In this document: positions 37,906 to 46,423 of the stretch, one piece after another
Layout: every line of letters begins with the position of its first letter
Position numbering within the stretch: the first letter of the stretch is position 1
NCBI RefSeq assembly: GCF_003111645.1
Contig: NZ_CP022187.1
Location: 3,534,001 to 3,598,000, forward strand
DNA: 64,000 bases
Source of the DNA: Parazoarcus communis
GTDB lineage: Bacteria; Pseudomonadota; Gammaproteobacteria; Burkholderiales; Rhodocyclaceae
Direction: 5' to 3'
Program-made: the position numbers and the translations under genes
The notes under the pieces: generated by a model
Databases searched by the model: none
What the model was told of the DNA's origin: nothing
Seen by the model: the letters and a program-made list of their open reading frames with translations, nothing else

Positions 37906-38766
37906 CTACAGCTCTTCCAGCCCTTCATGCAGCCTTTCCGCTGCGCGCAGCCGGTTGCCTGCTTCGACTTCCGGCCGGTTTGCCAGTGCTGATACGAGCA
38001 GGTTGAGCACGCTCATTGCCGCTGCATAGGAGTCGAATCGGCCGGAGCCGCTCGTTTCGCAGGCGATGCGCCAGGTGGCGTCGACTTCCTTTGCGGGCGT
38101 TGTTGCGTCCATCAGCACAAGCACCGGCACGCCGGCTTTCTTTGCGTGGCGTGCGATTTCGGCGACCACCGGTACGCGGCGGCGGAAGGCGAGGATGACG
38201 AGCATGTCGTCGGGGCCGAAGGCGGCGAGGTCTTCGCCGATGGTCTGACCGGCCTGCGGGAGCAGGGCGACGTGGTTCTTGAGCAGCACGAGCTGGCGCG
38301 CAAAGTACTGCGCCAGGGCGTGGCTGTTGCGGTAGCCAACCACGCCGACCCGGCGGGCGCGGGCGAGGCTGGTGATGGCGGGCTCTACGACGCCGCTGGT
38401 GAGCTTCTCGAAGGTACGGGCAAGGTTCTGCAGGTCGCGCCTGAGGTGTTCGCCGAAGGCTTCTTCCGAGGCGGCGGGCAGGTCGGATGCGGCCTGCAGG
38501 CCGGGGGCGCCCCAGCGTTGCGCCTCGCGCGCTTCGCGTCGGGCGGAGGCGAAACCGTCGTAGCCAACACGCTGGATGAAGCGGGTGACTGCGGCTTTGG
38601 AGCTGCCCGCGATGGCCGCCAGCTCGGTGGCTGAGTGGGTGGCAAGCAGGGCGGGCTGCGCGGTGAGCAGCTGCGCGAGCTTGTGCTCGGAGTCGGGCAG
38701 GGTTTCGCTGAGCGCTTCGATGCGTTCGTCGATCGGCTTGAAGCGTTTGGCGGGCTTGGGCGTCAT
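37906..38766 (-). CDS. MurR/RpiR family transcriptional regulator
   Basis: A 286-residue regulator: N-terminal HTH_6 domain (LAAIAGSSKAAVTRFIQRVGYDGF, about 55-78) and C-terminal SIS sugar-isomerase-like domain (VGVVGYRNSHALAQYFARQL, ILAFRRRVPVVAEIARHAKK). RpiR proteins respond to phosphorylated sugars or other metabolites. It is the last gene behind the TRAP/DpaL/amidohydrolase genes, separated from the nitrilase-fold gene by 77 bases that contain a hairpin. It is the obvious candidate to control that unit. Confidence 0.9.
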   Translation of the reverse strand: MTPKPAKRFKPIDERIEALSETLPDSEHKLAQLLTAQPALLATHSATELAAIAGSSKAAVTRFIQRVGYDGFASARREAREAQRWGAPGLQAASDLPAASEEAFGEHLRRDLQNLARTFEKLTSGVVEPAITSLARARRVGVVGYRNSHALAQYFARQLVLLKNHVALLPQAGQTIGEDLAAFGPDDMLVILAFRRRVPVVAEIARHAKKAGVPVLVLMDATTPAKEVDATWRIACETSGSGRFDSYAAAMSVLNLLVSALANRPEVEAGNRLRAAERLHEGLEEL

Positions 38767-38812
38767 GCGCGGGGCTGCTCTCGGGCGTGGGTTCTCATTG
38801 ACGGGGTGTTGC

Positions 38813-38838
38813 TGCCGGCGCCACCCGCGGCGCCGGCA
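38813..38838 (-). repeat. Perfect GC hairpin between the amidohydrolase and RpiR genes
   Basis: TGCCGGCGCC (38813-38822) and GGCGCCGGCA (38829-38838) pair perfectly around a 6-base loop. Without a T-run it is more likely an mRNA-stability or partial-attenuation hairpin that lowers rpiR expression relative to the upstream genes. Confidence 0.5.
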
Positions 38839-38843
38839 ATGGC

Positions 38844-39791
38844 TCAGGCAGGTTCGACCGGGCCCTTGGTGTCGACGATCAGGCGATAGGTTTCCGGTTC
38901 GCGATGCAGGCCGAAGTTGAAGACATTGTCCTTGAGCTCGCGACAGCGGTCGAGATCGCACACCGAGGTCACCAGTTCATCTTCCACCGTGGAGCACATC
39001 GCCACCATTTCGCCGGTGGGCGCAATGATGCAGCTTTGGCCGAGCAGATCGCAATCTTCTTCCTTGCCGGCCTTGGCGATGCCGACGATCCACATGCCGT
39101 TCTGATAGGCGCCAGCCTGCATGACCAGGTGGTTGTGAAAGCCTTGCAGGTGGTCGTGCTCGGGCACCGGCGGGTAGTGGATGGGGGTGTTGTAGCCGAT
39201 GAAGGCCATTTCCACGCCCTGCAGGCCGAGCACGCGGTAGGTTTCGGGCCAGCGACGGTCGTTGCACAGCGCCATGCCAAAAATGCCTTTCTCCGCGGCG
39301 GCCTGCGCGCGCCAAGCCCCGAAGCCGAGGTTGCCGCGCTCGAAGTAGCGCTTTTCCAGATGCTGGAATGCGCGCCAGGGTTCGTGCTCGCGGTGGCCGG
39401 GCAGGTGCACCTTGCGGTACTTGCCGACGATGGTGCCGGTCGGGTCGACCAGGATCGAGGTGTTGTAGTGGTGGGTGACGCCGTCTTCCTGCGCCAGTTC
39501 GGCGTAGCCGAGGTAGAAGCCGATACCGAGCTTCCTGGCTTCCTCGAACAGAGGCAGGGTTTCCGGGCCGGGCATTTCCGTCTCGAACCAGGCGTCGATC
39601 TCGGCCTGGTTCTCGGTGTACCAGCGCGGAAAGAAGGTAGTGAGTGCCAGTTCGGGAAAGGCGACATAGTGGCAGCCACGGGACTTGGCTTCGCGCATCA
39701 GGTCGATCATGCGCGCGACGACCTGACGCCGCGACTCTGTGCGGGCGATGGGGCCGAGCTGGGCGGCGCCGACGGTGATCTTGCGGCTCAT
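38844..39791 (-). CDS. Nitrilase-superfamily amidohydrolase, N-carbamoyl-D-amino acid hydrolase-like
   Basis: A 315-residue enzyme with the Glu-Lys-Cys triad: Glu in VAFPELALTTFFPRW, Lys in KYRKVHLPGH and Cys in MALCNDRRWPETYRV. The last block is the D-carbamoylase signature, so it likely hydrolyses an N-carbamoyl or related amide to free amine, CO2 and ammonia. ATG 39791 overlaps the HyuC-like stop by 4 bases. With a second, metal-dependent amidohydrolase upstream, the two may act on opposite stereoisomers or successive bonds. Confidence 0.85.
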   Translation of the reverse strand: MSRKITVGAAQLGPIARTESRRQVVARMIDLMREAKSRGCHYVAFPELALTTFFPRWYTENQAEIDAWFETEMPGPETLPLFEEARKLGIGFYLGYAELAQEDGVTHHYNTSILVDPTGTIVGKYRKVHLPGHREHEPWRAFQHLEKRYFERGNLGFGAWRAQAAAEKGIFGMALCNDRRWPETYRVLGLQGVEMAFIGYNTPIHYPPVPEHDHLQGFHNHLVMQAGAYQNGMWIVGIAKAGKEEDCDLLGQSCIIAPTGEMVAMCSTVEDELVTSVCDLDRCRELKDNVFNFGLHREPETYRLIVDTKGPVEPA

Positions 39792-41044
39792 GCGGGTTCT
39801 CCTGCCGGCAGTGTGGCGCCCGCGAGTTCGCACAGAACGGCGAGCAGCACATTGGCACCGGCTTCGATATGTTGGGGGTGGGTGTATTCGCGGACGTTGT
39901 GGCTGATGCCGTCGACGCTGGGCACAAAAATCATGGCCGTCGGGCACACCGGCGCCATCATCTGGGCGTCGTGGCCGGCGCCGCTGGGCATGCGCCGGGT
40001 GCTCAGGCCCTGGGCGAGGGCGTGGCGTTCGATGCGGTCGGTCATTTCCGGGGCAAAGGGCACCGGGGCAAAGCGGGCGAGCTTGCGGGTGTTGATGTCC
40101 ACCTTCTCGGCGTCACGCAGGGCGTCGAGGTGCGCGGCCAGCCGGGATTCGGCGCGTTGCAGCAGGGCTTCGTCGGTGTTGCGCAGGTCGACGGTGAGCA
40201 CGGCGCGGTTGGGCACCACGTTGACCAGGTTGGGGAAGAACTCGATACGGCCGACGGTGGCGACCTGGTCGCCGCCAAACTCCTGCGCCAGTTCGCGCAC
40301 GAAACTGATGATCGATCCCGCCGCCCAACCAGCGTCGCGACGCAGCGACATCGGGGTGGTGCCGGCGTGGTTGGAGGTGCCGAGGATCTCGATCTCGGTC
40401 CAGGAGATGCCCTGCACGGATTCGACGACGCCAATCTCCGTGCCTTCGCGGTCGAGCACCGGGCCTTGCTCCACGTGCAGCTCGACGAAGGCGTGCGGGG
40501 CGGCGGCCGGTGTCGGCGCGGTGCCGGCGTAGCCGATGCGGGCGAGGTTTTCGGCCACGGTGCTGCCGTCGATGCCTTGCGTCTGCAGGGCTTCGTCGAG
40601 CGCGAGCTCACCGGTGAACACGAGGCTACCCATCATGTCGGGGGCGAAACGTGCGCCCTCTTCATTGGTGAAGAATGCCACCGCGAGCGGGCGTTCGGTC
40701 TCGATGCCGGCGTCGTTGAGGCTGGCAATCACTTCCAGCCCGGCGAGCACGCCCAGATTGCCGTCGTAGCGGCCGCCGGTGCGCACGGTGTCGATGTGCG
40801 AGCCGGTCATCACCGCCGCGCCCGGCACGCGGCCGGCACGGGTGCCGACCACGTTGCCGATGGCGTCCACCGTCAGGCTGAGCCCGAGTTCGCGCATCCA
40901 GTCGCAGACCAGGTCGCGTCCGGCCTTGTCCTCGTCGGACAGGGCCAGACGGGCGCAACCGCCGCCGTCGATGGCGCCGACGTCGGCCAGCTGTGCGATG
41001 CGCTGTTGCAGGCGTTCGCCCTTGATGCGCAAGGTGGCGCTCAT
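39788..41044 (-). CDS. Zinc-dependent amidohydrolase (N-carbamoyl-L-amino acid hydrolase / allantoate amidohydrolase family)
   Basis: A 418-residue M20-family enzyme. Metal ligands are in TGSHIDTV, GRYDGNLGVL, FTNEEGARF and VELHVEQGPVL; the dimerisation domain has GTSNHAGTTPM and the late SGAGHDAQMMA and ISHNVREYT complete the site. The family cleaves ureido groups from N-carbamoyl-L-amino acids, ureidoglycolate or allantoate. Four-base overlaps with dpaL before and the nitrilase-fold gene after make it a core member of the operon. Confidence 0.9.
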   Translation of the reverse strand: MSATLRIKGERLQQRIAQLADVGAIDGGGCARLALSDEDKAGRDLVCDWMRELGLSLTVDAIGNVVGTRAGRVPGAAVMTGSHIDTVRTGGRYDGNLGVLAGLEVIASLNDAGIETERPLAVAFFTNEEGARFAPDMMGSLVFTGELALDEALQTQGIDGSTVAENLARIGYAGTAPTPAAAPHAFVELHVEQGPVLDREGTEIGVVESVQGISWTEIEILGTSNHAGTTPMSLRRDAGWAAGSIISFVRELAQEFGGDQVATVGRIEFFPNLVNVVPNRAVLTVDLRNTDEALLQRAESRLAAHLDALRDAEKVDINTRKLARFAPVPFAPEMTDRIERHALAQGLSTRRMPSGAGHDAQMMAPVCPTAMIFVPSVDGISHNVREYTHPQHIEAGANVLLAVLCELAGATLPAGEPA

Positions 41045-42309
41045 GATCTTGCTCCTGGCCGTCCTTCCACCGCCTCGGCGCTGCGCCCCACGAGCTTGGT
41101 GTACAGCTCGGGGTCGGTGGCGCCTTCGCTGCCGAACAGCAGCACCCGGCTGTCCGGGCCGAGGTCAAGGGTGGCGGCCATCTGCGGACGGGAGCACGCC
41201 ATCAGCAGCGCGGCAAGGCCGGCAACGGCGGATTCACCGGCGGCAAGCGGCTGGTCGCCGAAGGGCGCATCGGCCAGCAGGCGCATGGCGGTGACGGCCG
41301 CTGCGTCGGGGATGGTGAGGAAGTCGCTGGTGCCGGCCTCGAGCACTTCCCATGCGATCAGTGATACCTCTCCGCATGCGAGGCCCGCCATCAGGGTGTC
41401 GAGATCGCCGTGGACGGCAGTCGGGGCGCCGGCCAGCGCCGAGGCGTACAGGCAAGCGGCGCGGTCGGGTTCGACCACGATGAAGCGGCCGCGCTTGTTG
41501 CCAAGGCGCTCCCACATCTGTGCACAGACCGCGGCAGCCAGGCCGCCAACACCGCCCTGGATGAGGACGTGGGTGGGGGGCTGGTCTTCGGGCCACTGGC
41601 GCAGTGCTTCTTCGACCATGACCGAATAGCCCTGCATGACGTCGCGCGGCACATCGGTATAGCCGGGGTAGGAGGTGTCGGAAACGATGAAGCGGCCGTG
41701 TGCCTTGGCGTCAGCGTCGGCGGTGCGCACGGCGTCGTCATAGTTGCCGGCGGTGCGGATCACCTCTGCGCCATAGTGAGCAATCGCGGCACGGCGAGCT
41801 TCGGACACGGTGGCGTGAATGTAGATCACGCACTTGCAGCCGAAGGTCTGTGCCCCCCAGGCCACCGAGCGGCCGTGGTTGCCGTCGGTGGCGCAGGTGA
41901 CGGTGATGCCGGAAACGATGTCGGCAAACCTGCCATCGATCAGGTCGCGGCTGCTGGCGTCCTGCCCGGTACGGCGCAGGATCTCCTTTTTCAGCAGGCG
42001 CAGCACGGCGTACGCACCGCCCAGCGCCTTGAAGCTGCCGAGGCCGAAGCGGCTGGCCTCGTGCTTGTAATGGATGGCGGCCACGCCGGCGGCGCGGGCC
42101 ATGCCGGCCAGATTCACCAGTGGCGTCGGCGCGTAGCCGGGCCACTCGCTGATCTCGGTCATGGCTTCGGCGTGTGCGGCCAGACTGAGGATGGGCTTGA
42201 GCCGATCCGGGTAGGGGCCTGCCGCCGCCCCTGCCGCGCCGGCGCAATGCGCCAGCGGCAGGACAGTCAGCTGACCGGGAAGGTCTAGCGTGGACATGGA
42301 CATGCTCAC
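41041..42309 (-). CDS. dpaL: Diaminopropionate ammonia-lyase
   Basis: A 422-residue PLP enzyme that converts 2,3-diaminopropionate to pyruvate and two ammonia. The PLP Lys is in GLGSFKALGGAYAV, and the family signature CATDGNHGRSVAWGAQ, VQGYSVM-like VMQGYSVMVEEAL and QGGVGGLAAAV are present. This matches YgeX/DpaL rather than threonine dehydratase. ATG codons at 42309, 42303 and 42297 are all possible; the first overlaps dctP by 4 bases. Its presence fixes the likely end product of the operon's pathway. Confidence 0.9.
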   Translation of the reverse strand: MSMSMSTLDLPGQLTVLPLAHCAGAAGAAAGPYPDRLKPILSLAAHAEAMTEISEWPGYAPTPLVNLAGMARAAGVAAIHYKHEASRFGLGSFKALGGAYAVLRLLKKEILRRTGQDASSRDLIDGRFADIVSGITVTCATDGNHGRSVAWGAQTFGCKCVIYIHATVSEARRAAIAHYGAEVIRTAGNYDDAVRTADADAKAHGRFIVSDTSYPGYTDVPRDVMQGYSVMVEEALRQWPEDQPPTHVLIQGGVGGLAAAVCAQMWERLGNKRGRFIVVEPDRAACLYASALAGAPTAVHGDLDTLMAGLACGEVSLIAWEVLEAGTSDFLTIPDAAAVTAMRLLADAPFGDQPLAAGESAVAGLAALLMACSRPQMAATLDLGPDSRVLLFGSEGATDPELYTKLVGRSAEAVEGRPGARS

Positions 42310-43331
42310 TTGGAGGCGGCCTCGACAGCCTGTTGCAGGGAGCTCAGCATGTCTTCGCCTTCCTTGCCGAAGGTGTCGACGATGTAGGCTTTCACGGCCG
42401 GCTGTGCAGCGTCACGGAAGGCGGCTTTTTCTTTCGCGGTCAGCGTGGTCACGGTCATGGTCTTGGCGAGTTCCGGCAGACCCTTGGACGAGGCTTCGAT
42501 GATGCGGCTGATGCCACGGTTGGCGACAATTGCGCTCTTGGCGGCGTTCTTCACCACGATCTGCTCTTCAGGCGTCAGGCTGTCAAAGAACTTGCGGTTG
42601 ATCACCCAGACGTACGGTGCAAACAGATGGTCGGTAAGGGTGATGTGCTTCTGCACTTCGTTGAACTTGGCCATGGCCACGATGGGGATGGGGTTCATCT
42701 GGCCGTCGGCGACGCCGGTCTGCAGGGCTGTGTACACCTCTGCCCATGCGATGGCCGCCGGCTGACCGCCGAGGCTGCTGATCACGCGCTTGTGCGATTC
42801 CAGCGTCTGGGTGCGGATCTTCAGGCCCTTCATGTCGTCCGGGGTCTTGATCGCTTTCTTCGAGTTGGTGATGGCGAAGAAGCCGCCTGAGTCACCGAAG
42901 CCGAGCACTTCCATGCCGGTCTTCTTCTCGATGTCGTCGCCCAGCTTCTTGCCGAAGGGGCCGTCGAACACGGTGTAGGTGGTGGAGATGTCGGGGAAGA
43001 CGAAGGGCATGTCGAGCACGCCGATCATCGGGTAGGTGCTGGCAAAGCCACCCACCGAGAACACGCCCGACTGCACCAGCCCGGCCTTGACCTGGGACAG
43101 CACCTCGTTGTCCTTGCCGAGCTGGCCGCTGGGGAAGGTCTGCACCTTCACCGAGCCACCCGTGCCGGCTTCGACCAGGTTCTTGAACACGGTGACGAGG
43201 GCGCCAGTGGTGCTTTCGAACGGATCGTCCACGTTCAGGTGATGCAGCTTGATGATCTTTTCCGCGTGGGCCGGGGCAACGGCAAAGACCATGGTGGTGG
43301 CGACGGCGGTGAGCAGGGTCTTGAGCTTCAT
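42306..43331 (-). CDS. dctP: TRAP transporter solute-binding protein, DctP family
   Basis: A 341-residue periplasmic protein with signal peptide (LLTAVATTMVFAVAPAHAE). DctP features include TFPSGQLGKDNEVLSQV, LKIRTQTLESHK with the carboxylate-binding Arg, and PIPIVAMAKFNEVQKH. It delivers an organic acid or amino-acid-like carboxylate to DctQM. AAGGAG lies 8 bases before the ATG. It sits directly before dpaL, suggesting the cargo is a carboxylate that ends up as diaminopropionate. Confidence 0.93.
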   Translation of the reverse strand: MKLKTLLTAVATTMVFAVAPAHAEKIIKLHHLNVDDPFESTTGALVTVFKNLVEAGTGGSVKVQTFPSGQLGKDNEVLSQVKAGLVQSGVFSVGGFASTYPMIGVLDMPFVFPDISTTYTVFDGPFGKKLGDDIEKKTGMEVLGFGDSGGFFAITNSKKAIKTPDDMKGLKIRTQTLESHKRVISSLGGQPAAIAWAEVYTALQTGVADGQMNPIPIVAMAKFNEVQKHITLTDHLFAPYVWVINRKFFDSLTPEEQIVVKNAAKSAIVANRGISRIIEASSKGLPELAKTMTVTTLTAKEKAAFRDAAQPAVKAYIVDTFGKEGEDMLSSLQQAVEAASK

Positions 43332-43343
43332 GGGTGGAACTCC

Positions 43344-44633
43344 TTAAGGTTGGACGTAACCGAACAGGCGGGGAACAAACAGGGTGAGATCTGACCAGTA
43401 AGTGATCAGGAACAGGATCGCGACCTCGGCAATCAGGAACGGGGTGAGGGCGCGGGCGATACGCTCCATCTTTTCGCCGGTGACCGAGCACAGCACGAAC
43501 AGGCAGGCGCCAACGGGGGGGGTCATCAGCGAGATGTTGAGTGCAAGGATGATCATGATCCCGGCATGAACCGGATCGATGCCGACGGCTGCGGTGAGGG
43601 GGCCGAGTACGGGTGCGAGGATGATCAGCGCGGCGGTGATGTCGAGGAACATGCCGACGAAGAGCAGCAGTAACAGGATGAGGGCGAGCACGCCTTCCTT
43701 GCTTGACGCCACCGACAGCATGGCCTGCGCGATCATCTGCGGGATCTGATGAAAGGTCAGCCACCACGACAGGATGGAGGCCGCGGCGATGATCAGGAAT
43801 ACGCTGCCGGTGATGCGCGCGGTGCGGATCAGCATGATGCCGACCTGGCGCAGCGTGAGGGTGCGATAGATGGCGAAACCGACGAACATCGCATAACCCA
43901 CCGCAATCGATGCGGCTTCGGTCGGGGTGACGATGCCGAACAGGATGCCGCCAAGGATGATCGCTGGCATGGTGAGCCCGATCAGGCTGTCCTTGAAGCT
44001 GATGAGAATGGACATCAGGCTGGGGCGGTCCTCGCCCTTGGGCAGGCCGAGCTTCTTGCCCAGCGCGGCAATGACGCCCATGCAGATGGCGCAGATCAGG
44101 AGTCCGGGGACGATGCCGGCGGCGAACAGGCCGGCGATCGACACGCCCATGATGGAGCCGTAGATCACCATCAGGTTGGAGGGCGGAATGGTGGGGCCGA
44201 TGATCGAGCCCGCTGCCGTGACGGCACAGGCGAAGGGCTTGCTGTAGCCCTGTTTAACCATCGCCGGCACCAGGGTGTTACCCATCGCGGCGGCATCCGA
44301 CACGGCGGCACCGGTCATGCCGGCGAACAGCACCGAAGCCACCATGTTGGCGTGGGCGAGGCCGCCGCGCAGGTAGCCGACCAGCGACAGCGCAAAGGCG
44401 ATCAGGCGCTGGGTGATGCCGGAGGCGTTCATCAGCTCGCCGGCGAGGATGAAGAAGGGCATGGCCATGAAGGTGAACATGTCCAGGCCTTCGAAATAGC
44501 GCTTTGGCGCCATGGCAAGGAAGGACACGTCGCCCAGCTGAACCAGCCCGATCGCGCCGGAGATGCCGATGACGACGCCGATCGGCATGCCCAGCAACAT
44601 AAGACCAAAGAAGGCGACTGCAACAATCCACAT
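43344..44633 (-). CDS. dctM: TRAP transporter large permease, DctM
   Basis: A 429-residue inner-membrane protein with about twelve helices, the sodium-coupled transport subunit. LLGMPIGVVIGISGAIGL opens it; MPFFILAGELMNASGIT, GSIIGPTIPPSNLMVIYG and the late LNISLMTPPVGACLFVL are DctM signatures. Twelve bases separate it from dctP and ten from dctQ. Confidence 0.95.
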   Translation of the reverse strand: MWIVAVAFFGLMLLGMPIGVVIGISGAIGLVQLGDVSFLAMAPKRYFEGLDMFTFMAMPFFILAGELMNASGITQRLIAFALSLVGYLRGGLAHANMVASVLFAGMTGAAVSDAAAMGNTLVPAMVKQGYSKPFACAVTAAGSIIGPTIPPSNLMVIYGSIMGVSIAGLFAAGIVPGLLICAICMGVIAALGKKLGLPKGEDRPSLMSILISFKDSLIGLTMPAIILGGILFGIVTPTEAASIAVGYAMFVGFAIYRTLTLRQVGIMLIRTARITGSVFLIIAAASILSWWLTFHQIPQMIAQAMLSVASSKEGVLALILLLLLFVGMFLDITAALIILAPVLGPLTAAVGIDPVHAGIMIILALNISLMTPPVGACLFVLCSVTGEKMERIARALTPFLIAEVAILFLITYWSDLTLFVPRLFGYVQP

Positions 44634-44643
44634 GATGGCCGGC

Positions 44644-45165
44644 TCAGTAGGGAACAGCGGCCGTTTCGGCGCGCGGCAGGTTGACGAAGTCGGTGAGCAG
44701 TCGCACCCCGAACTGGAAGGCGGCCAGCGCCGAGGACACCGGTACGGCGGCGAAGGGGACTTCCATCGTGAGGCCGAACAGGGTGGAGAACTGGGTGCGG
44801 CCTTCGAGGGTCATGTCGATGCCGTAGATGAACATGAAGACGAAGAAGCCGACGGTGAGGCCATCAGTGGTCAGCTTCAGATAGCGGCGTGCAGTTTCGG
44901 GCAGGCGGGAGGGAATGAGGTCGAGGCCGACATGTTCGCGCCACCATGCGCCGCATGACACGGCCAGCAACGCGGCCCAGATCATCAGGTAGCGCGAAAG
45001 CTCTTCGGTCCAGCTGATCCCGTCCTGGGTGAAGTAGCGCCCGCCGACACCGAGCCACACCACCAGCACCATGACCGCAATCAGGCCGGCGCACAGCCAT
45101 TCGACCACCCGGTTCAAGCGGCGACCGATGCCTTCAATCCTCTGCGCCAGCGCGGCCAAGCTCAT
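44644..45165 (-). CDS. dctQ: TRAP transporter small permease, DctQ
   Basis: A 173-residue inner-membrane protein with four helices. LIAVMVLVVWLGVGGRYF, WTEELSRYLMIWAALLAVSCG and EHVGLDLIPSRL are typical of DctQ. CAGGAG precedes the ATG. It is the first gene of the seven-gene unit; the upstream region holds a candidate operator overlapping a -10 element. Confidence 0.92.
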   Translation of the reverse strand: MSLAALAQRIEGIGRRLNRVVEWLCAGLIAVMVLVVWLGVGGRYFTQDGISWTEELSRYLMIWAALLAVSCGAWWREHVGLDLIPSRLPETARRYLKLTTDGLTVGFFVFMFIYGIDMTLEGRTQFSTLFGLTMEVPFAAVPVSSALAAFQFGVRLLTDFVNLPRAETAAVPY

Positions 45166-45560
45166 GCATGACTCCTGAATATTGTGTTGAGTGTTTTTGG
45201 GCCGCGGTAGCGGCGTGTTGAATTCACTCTAAAACACAAATTTCAGAATCGCAAGTTTGAAATTATAGTTTCCAATGTGGTGCGTGCAGCGGACTTAGGG
45301 CACCAGCATTGTGCGCTGCAAGATATTGAGCATTAAGGGAAAGTTCGGTTTTTGCGACTTTTCGGGTGCGGCTGCGCACTGAAACGAAGCATGCTGCTTT
45401 GCGAGACAAATGCGGTGCGGCGCTCGTGCGGCGGAGCGATCCGCAGTGAGGACGGTGCAGCATTCTGCCCATTGCAGACATGAGCGCTGGCGAAGCCAGA
45501 CAGGGCACGTCCGCGTGAGCGGGATGCGCAATTCGGGCCGGGCGCGTGCCGGTCCGGGGG
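45166..45560. other. Intergenic region upstream of dctQ
   Basis: About 395 bases between the dctQ start and the 3' end of a cytochrome gene. The first 110 bases are AT-rich and hold the candidate promoter and operator. The remaining 280 bases toward 45560 contain no gene I can support and no clear terminator. Confidence 0.5.
45259..45272 (-). promoter_or_regulatory. Candidate operator overlapping the -10 of the TRAP/dpaL unit
   Basis: GAAATTATAGTTTC is a near-palindrome (GAAA...TTTC). On the minus strand it contains TATAAT (45262-45267), a good -10 for dctQ, whose ATG is about 95 bases away. A wider repeat, AATTTCA at 45239-45245 and TGAAATT at 45258-45264, overlaps it. The RpiR protein of this unit is the likely binder, by inference only; the -35 is weak. 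Confidence 0.45.
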
Positions 45561-45983
45561 TCAGCGCGTGCGATAGAGTGCGTGGCAGGCCACGCAGGAG
45601 CCCGTCAGCCTGGGCAGGGCGGCCATGGCCTTGGTGGCATCGCCCGTGGCGGCTGCGCGGGCAAACGCGCTGGCCGCGGCATGTCCGTCGCGGCCGAGGC
45701 CGTGCATCTCGATCGGCATCTGCGGGCCGGGGCGGGCGTCGTAGGGCAGCGCGGCGTTCTTGCCCATGGCGGTCTGTCCAAGGCGCTGTTCGGCCACTTC
45801 ACCGGCTTCGCGGACCTTGTTGGACGCGAGCAGCGTGATGATCTCGTTGAGGGCGAGAAGGTTGTCGAGCATTTCCTTGCGCAGGGTTTCCTGTGCGGCG
45901 GGTGGCAGGGGCGCCAGAAAGCGCGTGTCCTGCGCGAGGGCGGGGGTAGTGAGCAGGGCAGCAAGCAGAAGCAGTCTTTTCAT
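45561..45983 (-). CDS. Periplasmic monohaem cytochrome, class II-like (C-terminal CxxCH)
   Basis: A 140-residue secreted protein: signal peptide (LLLLAALLTTPALAQ), helical body (EMLDNLLALNEIITLLASN, VREAGEVAEQRLG) and a single haem motif CVACHALYRTR at the extreme C-terminus. Haem at the C-terminal end of a helical bundle is the cytochrome c'/c556 arrangement. ATG 45983 places the signal peptide at the start. Similar in plan to the lipoprotein cytochrome at 55809. Confidence 0.8.
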   Translation of the reverse strand: MKRLLLLAALLTTPALAQDTRFLAPLPPAAQETLRKEMLDNLLALNEIITLLASNKVREAGEVAEQRLGQTAMGKNAALPYDARPGPQMPIEMHGLGRDGHAAASAFARAAATGDATKAMAALPRLTGSCVACHALYRTR

Positions 45984-46054
45984 GGCGTTATCCATCCATT
46001 CGTAATCGAACAATGCGCGCTCCGCCTGCCGCCCCGGAGGGCATGCGCCCGGGC

Positions 46055-46396
46055 TCAGACCTTGCGCAGGTAGCAGGCCTTGAGCATGAAGTTGCCGGCG
46101 TCCATCTTGCAGTCGACCTCGTGATCGCCGCCGACGAGGCGGATGCTCTTGACCTTGGTGCCGACCTTCAGTGTGGTCGACGAGCCTTTGACTTTCAGGT
46201 CCTTGATCAGCACCACCGAGTCGCCGTTGGCGAGGACATTGCCGTTGGCATCCTTTACAACAGCCTCGTCATCTTCGTCGGCGCCGGTCACTTCGGCCAT
46301 CGGCCATTCGTAGCCGCAGTCCGCGCACACGTAGTTTTCGCCGTCCGGATAGGTGTTCTCCAGGGTGCATTGGGGGCAGGCGGGTATGGCGGACAT
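46055..46396 (-). CDS. yjdM: YjdM family zinc-ribbon protein (formerly PhnA)
   Basis: A 113-residue protein: N-terminal zinc ribbon with CPQC and CADCGYEW, then the PhnA domain ([26 protein letters not shown] in part) ending CYLRKV. Despite the old name, this protein is not shown to be a phosphonatase. Length and both Cys pairs are complete. It lies 72 bases upstream of the cytochrome gene. Confidence 0.93.
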   Translation of the reverse strand: MSAIPACPQCTLENTYPDGENYVCADCGYEWPMAEVTGADEDDEAVVKDANGNVLANGDSVVLIKDLKVKGSSTTLKVGTKVKSIRLVGGDHEVDCKMDAGNFMLKACYLRKV

Positions 46397-46423
46397 GATC
46401 GTGTTCCAGTGACAGTGAGCCCG

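Noticed and set aside
39869-41629. 586-codon plus-strand open frame
   Set aside because: Antisense to the HyuC-like and dpaL genes; Gly/Ala/Val/His-rich with no domain features.
45263-45531. Small minus-strand frames upstream of dctQ
   Set aside because: Cys/Arg-rich, no ribosome site, and overlapping the candidate promoter.
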